This document shows, piece after piece, positions 42,489-47,549 of a DNA stretch of 47,549 bases. Both the position numbers and the translations under genes were made by a program. Position 1 is the stretch's first letter, and the number at the start of each line of letters is the position of its first letter. The DNA lies in contig NZ_SRUU01000038.1 of the NCBI RefSeq assembly GCF_004791585.1, forward strand, positions 1-47,549. Direction: 5' to 3'. Origin of the DNA: Mesorhizobium sp. M1C.F.Ca.ET.210.01.1.1. GTDB lineage: Bacteria; Pseudomonadota; Alphaproteobacteria; Rhizobiales; Rhizobiaceae. Under the pieces are notes generated by a model. That model did not search any database. It was not told the DNA's origin and saw only the letters and a list, made by a program, of their open reading frames with translations.

Positions 42489-43094
42489 ATGGACAAATTC
42501 ACCAAGCTCACCGGCGTCGCCGCGCCCATGCCGATCGTCAATGTCGACACCGACATGATCATCCCGAAGGATTATCTGAAGACGATCAAGCGCACCGGGC
42601 TTGGCACCGGCCTGTTCGCTGAGATGCGCTACAAGGACGACGGCTCCGAGAACCCGGATTTCGTCCTCAACAAGCCGGCCTATCGCAAGGCGCAGATCCT
42701 GGTCGCCGGCGACAATTTCGGCTGCGGCTCGAGCCGCGAGCATGCGCCTTGGGCGCTGCTCGATTTCGGCATCCGCTGCGTGATCTCGACCTCGTTCGCC
42801 GACATTTTCTACAACAACTGCTTCAAGAACGGCATCCTGCCGATCACGGTCAGCCCGGAAGACCTCGACAAGCTGATGGACGACGCCTCGCGCGGCTCCA
42901 ACGCGACGCTGTCGATCGACCTCGAGGCCAAGGAGATCCGCGGACCGGACGGCGGCGTCGTCACGTTCGACCTCGACGACTTCAAGCGCCACTGCCTCTT
43001 GAACGGCCTCGACGACATCGGGCTGACCATGGAGAAGGCCGGCGCCATCGCGTCCTTCGAGAAGAAGAACGCCGAGCTGCGTCCCTGGGCCTGA
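42489..43094 (+). CDS. leuD: 3-isopropylmalate dehydratase small subunit
   Basis: Predicted 201-residue small subunit (swivelling domain) of isopropylmalate isomerase, which with LeuC moves the hydroxyl group in leucine synthesis. Signatures are PIVNVDTDMIIPKDYLKTI and GDNFGCGSSREHAPWALLDF near residues 77-96. Length is standard for the proteobacterial form. leuC is not in the window; leuB lies 2.2 kb downstream on the same strand with three other genes between. Confidence 0.96.
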   Translation: MDKFTKLTGVAAPMPIVNVDTDMIIPKDYLKTIKRTGLGTGLFAEMRYKDDGSENPDFVLNKPAYRKAQILVAGDNFGCGSSREHAPWALLDFGIRCVISTSFADIFYNNCFKNGILPITVSPEDLDKLMDDASRGSNATLSIDLEAKEIRGPDGGVVTFDLDDFKRHCLLNGLDDIGLTMEKAGAIASFEKKNAELRPWA

Positions 43095-43167
43095 ACGGCT
43101 CGGCTTCAAATCGATAGACCCCGGCCATTGCCGGCCGGGTTCGTGGCGGCTGAATGGAGGGACAGTC

Positions 43168-44094
43168 ATGACACGCTCGCTTCTGGCCGGTGCCTGCGCT
43201 TCGATGGCAATCCTTCTCGGCATGTGCGGAGCCAATGCGCAGACCAGCGCGCCGGCCGACCAGCCCGCCACCGGTCAAGGGACGACCGATCAGGGCGCGC
43301 CGCCCGACGCCGCTTCCGCCGACGAGGACAGCCAAGCGCCGATCCCGTTCGAGGGTGGCCAGCTCACCATCACGCAGCCGGAGCAGGATGGCGAGAAGGT
43401 GCTGGCCTATGACGGCAAAGAGCTCGCCAGCAACTACGACGTTTTCTTCGACAAGGTGGTCAAGATCGGCGACGTCAACGTGGCGCTGGTCGATGTCGGC
43501 GACGGCGGCAACCAGTGCGGCCCGGCCAAGGTGATCGTCTGGAAGCCGAAGGACGGCGAGATCCAGGCCACCACGGTCGAGCAGGACGAATGCGGCGCGC
43601 CGCCGGCTGCGGTTTCCGACGCCGCCATCTATTTCGTGCCCTATCTGCTGCCGGGCGAGACGCGGCCGGCGCTGCAGTGGTCGCCGACCACCGGACTTAC
43701 GACGTCCGGCAATCTGACCTACACGCCCGAACCCGGCACCGACTGGAAGGACATCGATCCGTCGAAATACGACAACATCATCGACGCCTTCCACAACGAG
43801 GCGGTCTACAAGGCGGCCGAGGCACTGCTCGGCAAGGACATGCCCGACATGGCGACCAGCCTGCTGGTCGGCGGCGGCACGGAGAAAACGGCCTCCGGCG
43901 CCTTCTATGCCAGCGGCTGCGTGCCGCACGACTGCGGCGGCAATGACGGCTTCATGGCGGTCGATCCGTTGAAGCACAAGCTCTACTTCGCCCGCCGCGG
44001 CGACAATCCCGAGACGGACGCCTGGCCGCCGGTCAAGGACTGGCCGGCGGACATCAAGAAAGCGCTGGACGAGGCGCAAGGCTCGGGGAACTAG
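43168..44094 (+). CDS. Exported protein with C-terminal Ivy-like domain
   Basis: Predicted 308-residue secreted protein. A Sec signal peptide ends near residue 24 (CGANA before QTSAP), followed by a Gln/Pro/Asp-rich linker to about 58 and a folded part with Cys117 and Cys142. The C-terminal 100 residues include ASGCVPHDCGGNDGFMAVD with CVPHDC at 251-256. The inhibitor of vertebrate lysozyme (Ivy) uses a CKPHDC loop in an equivalent context (helix, then strand, then Cys loop) to plug lysozyme. A role as periplasmic lysozyme or lytic-enzyme inhibitor is therefore a fair guess. GGAGGG lies 6 bases before the ATG. Confidence 0.75.
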   Translation: MTRSLLAGACASMAILLGMCGANAQTSAPADQPATGQGTTDQGAPPDAASADEDSQAPIPFEGGQLTITQPEQDGEKVLAYDGKELASNYDVFFDKVVKIGDVNVALVDVGDGGNQCGPAKVIVWKPKDGEIQATTVEQDECGAPPAAVSDAAIYFVPYLLPGETRPALQWSPTTGLTTSGNLTYTPEPGTDWKDIDPSKYDNIIDAFHNEAVYKAAEALLGKDMPDMATSLLVGGGTEKTASGAFYASGCVPHDCGGNDGFMAVDPLKHKLYFARRGDNPETDAWPPVKDWPADIKKALDEAQGSGN

Positions 44095-44128
44095 GGGTTT
44101 CGGCGCGGCGCAAGGCCCCTCGCGGCTT

Positions 44129-44299
44129 CGTCATCCACGGGCGGAGCGACGCGTAGCGGAGCGCAGACCCGAGGATCCATGCCGTGACGGTTGCCGCATT
44201 GGGGCAGAGTTCCGACCGCTGGGTGGCGCTTCGGCGTAACGGCATGGATTCCAGGGTCTGCGCGCGTCGCTTCGCTCCTTGCTCCGCCCTGGAATGACG
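44129..44299. repeat. Palindromic repeat with GGATCCATGCCGT arm, complete copy
   Basis: Two inverted arms of about 60 bp (CGTCATCCACGGGCGGAGC to GGATCCATGCCGTGACG, and its imperfect complement ending GGAATGACG) flank a roughly 45-bp centre. It takes up half of the 334-bp gap 44095-44428 before the RidA gene. A shortened copy is at 47243-47382. I recall this type as frequent in Mesorhizobium. The remaining gap carries only the RidA upstream region. Confidence 0.75.
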
Positions 44300-44428
44300 A
44301 AGAGAGGGAGGTTCCGGCCAATCTCCAAGGTTCGCGCAGGCCTTCTTGACAACAGTCCTCTCGGCTTGGCCCATGACCGGTCCGCCTGCCGCTGCTAAAC
44401 GGAGGCCAACAAATGCGGAGGTCCCCCA

Positions 44429-44812
44429 GTGCGCAAACTCATCTCCACCGGCTCCCCCTTCGAAAAGACCGCCGGCTATTCGCGCGCGGTGGTGCAGGGC
44501 GACTGGTGTTTCGTCTCCGGAACAACCGGCTACGACTATGCCACCATGACGATCCCGGAGACGGTCGAGGCGCAGACGCGCAATTGCCTCGCAACAATAG
44601 CCAAGGCCTTGGCCGACGGCGGCTTCGACATGGCCGATGTGGTACGGGCCCACTACTACATCACCGACCAGGCCCATGTTGACGTGGTCTTCCCGATCCT
44701 CGGCGAGGTGTTCGGCGACATCCGGCCGGCGGCGACGATGATCGTGTGCCAGCTGAACAAGCCGGAAATGAAGATCGAGATCGAAGTAACGGCGCTGAAG
44801 CGCACGGCCTGA
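44429..44812 (+). CDS. RidA family protein
   Basis: Predicted 127-residue member of the RidA/YjgF family, which clears reactive enamine/imine intermediates. The core is YSRAVVQGDWCFVSGTTGYD, TRNCLATIAKALADGGFDMA and EIEVTALKR. The active-site Arg of true RidA proteins (usually in an IRP-A-R-T context) seems to be replaced by GDIRPAATMIVCQL, so it may belong to a subgroup without imine hydrolase activity. GTG start with GGAGG 7 bases upstream. Confidence 0.9.
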   Translation: MRKLISTGSPFEKTAGYSRAVVQGDWCFVSGTTGYDYATMTIPETVEAQTRNCLATIAKALADGGFDMADVVRAHYYITDQAHVDVVFPILGEVFGDIRPAATMIVCQLNKPEMKIEIEVTALKRTA

Positions 44813-44820
44813 TGCAGGTC

Positions 44821-44842
44821 GCCCCGAAAAGCGTTTTGGGGC
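44821..44842. other. Hairpin between RidA and VOC genes
   Basis: GCCCC(G)AAAA and TTTTGGGGC pair around GCG. It lies 8 bases after the RidA stop and 30 before the VOC start. It could reduce read-through into the next gene. Confidence 0.4.
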
Positions 44843-44871
44843 AACGGCTTGCGCGAAGCGAGGATCAGCCC

Positions 44872-45225
44872 ATGGTGAAGGTCAAGCGCATCGTCGCCAA
44901 CATCGCCACGCAGGACACCGCCGCGGCGAGACATTTCTATCAGGACGTGCTCGGACTTGAGGTGTTGATGGATCAAGGCTGGATCCTCACTTGCGGCTCG
45001 GCCGAGACGATGACCGTGCAGATGAGCTTCATGGCCGAAGGCGGTTCGGGCACGCCGGTGCCGGATCTCTCGATCGAGGTCGATGACGTCGATATGGCGC
45101 TTGCCGCCATGCGCAAGGCGGGCTTCGCCATCGAATACGGCCCCGCCGAAGAGCCCTGGGGCGTGCGGCGCTTCTATGTGCGCGATCCGTTCGGCCGGCT
45201 GGTCAATATTCTCTCGCACCGTTGA
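44872..45225 (+). CDS. VOC family (glyoxalase-like) protein
   Basis: Predicted 117-residue protein with the paired beta-alpha-beta-beta-beta units of the vicinal oxygen chelate fold (RIVANIATQDTAAARHFYQD, ending RFYVRDPFGRLVNILSH). It probably dimerises and binds a metal or a drug-like ligand. GAGG lies 9 bases before the ATG. Function not assignable. Confidence 0.88.
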   Translation: MVKVKRIVANIATQDTAAARHFYQDVLGLEVLMDQGWILTCGSAETMTVQMSFMAEGGSGTPVPDLSIEVDDVDMALAAMRKAGFAIEYGPAEEPWGVRRFYVRDPFGRLVNILSHR

Positions 45226-45302
45226 TGGTTCAAAGGCTTGCGCGGCAAGCGCTCGGCGTTTAGCAAGGCCGCGGTTCAAAAACTTTCCCGGGACGGTTCT
45301 CA

Positions 45303-46406
45303 ATGGCTTCGAAAAATCTCTTCCTGCTCGCCGGCGACGGCATCGGCCCCGAGGCCATGGCCGAGGTGAAGAAGCTGATCGCCGCCATGAACGAAAAGCT
45401 CGGCAGCGGCTTTGCCACCGACGAGGGTCTGGTCGGGGGCTGCGCCTACGACGCGCATGGGGCGGCGATCTCGGACAACGACATGGCAAAGGCGATGGCG
45501 GCGGACGCCGTGCTGTTCGGCGCCGTCGGCGGGCCGAAATGGGACAAGGTGCCTTACGAGGTGCGCCCTGAGGCCGGCCTGCTGCGCCTGCGCAAGGATA
45601 TGGAGCTGTTCGCCAACCTGCGCCCGGCGATCTGCTATCCGGCGCTGGCCGCCTCCTCCTCGCTCAAGCAGGAGGTGGTCGAAGGCCTCGACATATTGAT
45701 CGTGCGCGAGCTCACCGGCGGCGTCTATTTCGGCGAGCCGAAGCAGATCATCGATCTCGGCAACGGCCAGAAGCGCGGCATCGACACCCAGGTCTACGAC
45801 ACGTTCGAGATCGAGCGCATCTCGGGCGTCGCATTCGAGCTCGCGCGGACCCGTCGCAACCATGTGACATCCATGGAAAAGCGCAACGTCATGAAGTCGG
45901 GCGTGCTGTGGAACGAGGTGGTCGCCCAGACCCACAAGGCCAAGTACAGCGACGTCAAGCTCGACCATATGCTGGCCGATGCCGGCGGCATGCAGCTGGT
46001 GCGCTGGCCGAAGCAGTTCGATGTCATCGTCACCGACAACCTGTTCGGCGACATGTTGTCCGACATCGCCGCCATGCTGACCGGCTCGATCGGCATGCTG
46101 CCTTCGGCCTCGCTCGGCGCGCCGGACGTCAAGACCAAGAAGCGCAAGGCGCTCTACGAGCCGGTGCACGGCTCGGCGCCCGACATCGCCGGCAAGGGCA
46201 TCGCCAACCCGATCGCGATGATCGCCTCCTTCGCCATGTGCCTGCGCTATTCCTTCGGCATGGTGGCCGAGGCCGACAAGCTCGAAGCGGCGATCGCCGC
46301 GGTGCTCGACGACGGGCTGCGCACCAAGGACATCATGTCGGAAGGCATGACCGAGGTGGGCACGGTTGCGATGGGCGACGCCATCATCGCCAAGTTCCTG
46401 GGCTGA
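45303..46406 (+). CDS. leuB: 3-isopropylmalate dehydrogenase
   Basis: Predicted 367-residue NAD-dependent oxidative decarboxylase of leucine synthesis. The family signature NLFGDMLSDIAAMLTGSIGMLPSASLG is intact (start NLFGDMLSDIA), with GAVGGPKWDKVPYEVRPEAG and MKSGVLWNEV also present. The substrate arginines (LLRLRKDMELFANLRP) and catalytic Tyr (in TRGVYFGEP-like ELTGGVYFGEP) and Lys are visible. Length is standard. Confidence 0.97.
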   Translation: MASKNLFLLAGDGIGPEAMAEVKKLIAAMNEKLGSGFATDEGLVGGCAYDAHGAAISDNDMAKAMAADAVLFGAVGGPKWDKVPYEVRPEAGLLRLRKDMELFANLRPAICYPALAASSSLKQEVVEGLDILIVRELTGGVYFGEPKQIIDLGNGQKRGIDTQVYDTFEIERISGVAFELARTRRNHVTSMEKRNVMKSGVLWNEVVAQTHKAKYSDVKLDHMLADAGGMQLVRWPKQFDVIVTDNLFGDMLSDIAAMLTGSIGMLPSASLGAPDVKTKKRKALYEPVHGSAPDIAGKGIANPIAMIASFAMCLRYSFGMVAEADKLEAAIAAVLDDGLRTKDIMSEGMTEVGTVAMGDAIIAKFLG

Positions 46407-46433
46407 CAGCTTCGGCGCGGACGGCTCCCGCGC

Positions 46434-47144
46434 CTAGATCCTGACGCCGGCCGGCACCGGTCCCCACTTGTTGTCGCCGGCCTGGGTCGGGATCAACCCG
46501 AAGACGAGCGCTGCGAGCCCGCCGACATAGGGCAGGAAACAGAGGATGGCGAGCCAGCCGGTCAGGCCGAGATCGTGCAGGCGGCGCACGATGAGCGCGA
46601 CCCACGGCAGGAACGTCAGCAGGAAGAAGAGGACGATCAGGCCAAACATGACGACCGGCACGTCGCCGCCGCCCTCGACATCGCCACGCGACAGATCCAC
46701 GGACAGCCCGACGCCGATGGCGACAACCAGCCCGATCATCCAGAACAGGCAAAAGCCCCAGAACTCCTTGCGCCGGGCGCGGCCGGAGAAGTTGACGTAG
46801 TTCGTCGTTAGGCCGCGCCAGAAATAGCTCCACAGACCAGTGGATTCGGCCCCTCCGTTCTCGGCGTTCCGGCCGAAATGCGCCGTCGACACAGGCGCGC
46901 TGCCCGGCAGGGGGCCAGCGGCCGCGGCCGCGGCAGCGCTTTCCGCCGGGCCGGCCGTGCGGGCGCGGACCGAAAAGATGCCGCTTGCGCGGTCGCCATT
47001 TGGCTGGAATTCGACCGCGTCGCCTCTCGCCAGCGCCATCTCGCGGCGCAGATCCTCGCGCGCGAAAGTGTAGCGCTTGCCGTCGTCGCCGGTGATGAAG
47101 CCGAAGCCCTGCTCCTGGTCATAGTGAAGAACTTCGCCACGCAT
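46434..47144 (-). CDS. Cold-shock domain fused to DUF805 membrane domain
   Basis: Predicted 236-residue protein. Residues 1-62 form a cold-shock-like OB fold with the RNP1 motif QGFGFIT (12-18) and a partly matching RNP2 (KRYTFARED). An Ala/Gly/Pro linker (65-95) leads to a DUF805 domain with four likely membrane helices from about 125 on (YVNFSGRARRKEFWGFCLFW, LTGWLAILCFLPYVGGLAAL). The fold could place an RNA/DNA-binding module on the cytoplasmic face of the membrane. Related fusions are found in alphaproteobacteria; function unknown. It converges with leuB across 27 bp. Confidence 0.88.
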   Translation of the reverse strand: MRGEVLHYDQEQGFGFITGDDGKRYTFAREDLRREMALARGDAVEFQPNGDRASGIFSVRARTAGPAESAAAAAAAGPLPGSAPVSTAHFGRNAENGGAESTGLWSYFWRGLTTNYVNFSGRARRKEFWGFCLFWMIGLVVAIGVGLSVDLSRGDVEGGGDVPVVMFGLIVLFFLLTFLPWVALIVRRLHDLGLTGWLAILCFLPYVGGLAALVFGLIPTQAGDNKWGPVPAGVRI

Positions 47145-47242
47145 TGCCCTGTCCGCCGTTGCCGCGCCTACCCAGACTGTTCAAAGTCGCGGCGGACCGC
47201 AAGAGGCATGCGATAAGGCGCGACCTGGCGGCACCACGCTCT

Positions 47243-47382
47243 CGTCATCCTATGGCGGAGCAAGGAGCGGGGCGACGCAGCGCAGACCATAGGATCCATG
47301 CCGTTACCCACAAGCGTTGCGGCGGTGCAGAAAAGCTCGCGTTCTGCACCGCCTTTGCCCTTAGCACGAGGTTACGGCATGG
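47243..47382. repeat. GGATCCATGCCGT palindromic repeat, cut by IS110 element
   Basis: The first arm (CGTCATCCTATGGCGGAGC to GGATCCATGCCGTTACC) and centre are complete. The second arm starts GGTTACGGCATGG (47370-47382) and then departs from the expected TTCC/ATCC...GGTCTGCG sequence seen in the copy at 44129-44299. The transposase stop codon lies only 10 bases farther. The element's insertion at this point explains the break. Confidence 0.7.
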
Positions 47383-47391
47383 CAACTGTGT

Positions 47392-47549
47392 TCATGCGAA
47401 GGCGGTTTTGTCGCGGATGATTGCATTGAGTGTGACGAGAAGCTTTCTGGCGACGGCCACGATTGCGAGTTTCTTCGAACCGGATCGAGCCGCGAGCGCG
47501 GTGTAGAAGGCTTTGAAGCGATCGTTGGCGCGAATGGCGCCCAGAGCAG
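47392..47549 (-). mobile_element. IS110-family transposase, C-terminal end
   Basis: An open frame runs in from the right edge and stops at TGA 47392-47394, encoding about 52 residues. The sequence FKAFYTALAARSGSKKLAIV followed by AVARKLLVTLNAIIRD matches the C-terminal helix of IS110/IS116/IS902 transposases. The stop is some 10 bases from the presumed element end (about 47383), typical of the IS110 group, where the longer non-coding part with the bridge RNA lies at the 5' side, beyond this window. No inverted terminal repeats are expected. Confidence 0.85.

Overview
The window reads as a chromosomal segment of a high-GC alphaproteobacterium of the order Rhizobiales, most like Mesorhizobium or a close relative. 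This rests on product content (imuA-imuB-dnaE2 mutasome, many sugar ABC transporters, Lrp and LacI regulators), on a LexA box of the alphaproteobacterial GTTC-N7-GTTC type, and on three families of intergenic repeats that I know as common in rhizobial genomes. The genus is an inference; no rRNA is present. No CRISPR array, prophage or conjugation gene is seen. The only mobile element is the 3' end of an IS110-family transposase at the right edge.

Layout. 1-2,050: an unidentified 3' gene end, a saccharopine-dehydrogenase-like enzyme and a divergent Lrp regulator. 2,050-9,312: a sugar uptake cluster on the minus strand (binding protein, two permeases, MalK/UgpC-type ATPase and a 675-residue Gfo/Idh/MocA plus aldo/keto reductase fusion) with a divergent AraC regulator. 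9,331-12,248: a two-component system with a divergent isoprenylcysteine-methyltransferase-like membrane protein; a palindrome sits midway between them. 12,489-15,480: a small protein, an aldehyde dehydrogenase and a luciferase-like flavin oxidoreductase. 15,784-20,574: a second sugar transporter (Tat-exported binding protein, RbsA-type ATPase, RbsC-type permease, LacI regulator) behind a promoter with a perfect 26-bp operator-like palindrome. 20,896-23,467: arginase and ornithine cyclodeaminase (arginine to ornithine to proline) with a divergent Lrp regulator. 23,509-24,446: an unknown gene of lower GC and tRNA-Gly(GCC). 24,609-27,379: housekeeping genes (ProX-type editing protein, CnoX-like thioredoxin, Lon-N-domain protein, Trm112-like protein).

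27,653-33,426 is the SOS mutagenesis cassette dnaE2-imuB-imuA on the minus strand with a LexA box. 33,572-35,212 holds a zincin-type metallopeptidase, a DUF1737 protein and a CitE-like lyase. 35,343-39,297 is a tightly packed operon of a 53-residue protein, a DUF4173-type membrane protein, and a CreB/CreC-like response regulator and kinase. 39,321-42,330 holds a DAO-type oxidoreductase, an ArsR regulator with two AHSA1/SRPBCC proteins, and a GNAT acetyltransferase. 42,489-46,406 carries leuD and leuB (leucine synthesis) around an exported protein with an Ivy-like CxPHDC motif, a RidA protein and a VOC protein. 46,434-47,549 has a cold-shock-domain/DUF805 fusion, a palindromic repeat that stops in mid-arm, and the IS110 transposase end.

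The less ordinary observations are the Ivy-like exported protein, the IS110 end abutting a cut repeat, the oxidoreductase fusion, a MITE-like repeat family lying at convergent gene junctions, an ArsR operator filling the -35/-10 spacer of an apparently leaderless promoter, and the 53-residue gene coupled to the DUF4173 operon. I see no wholly new multi-gene system that the sequence alone would prove.
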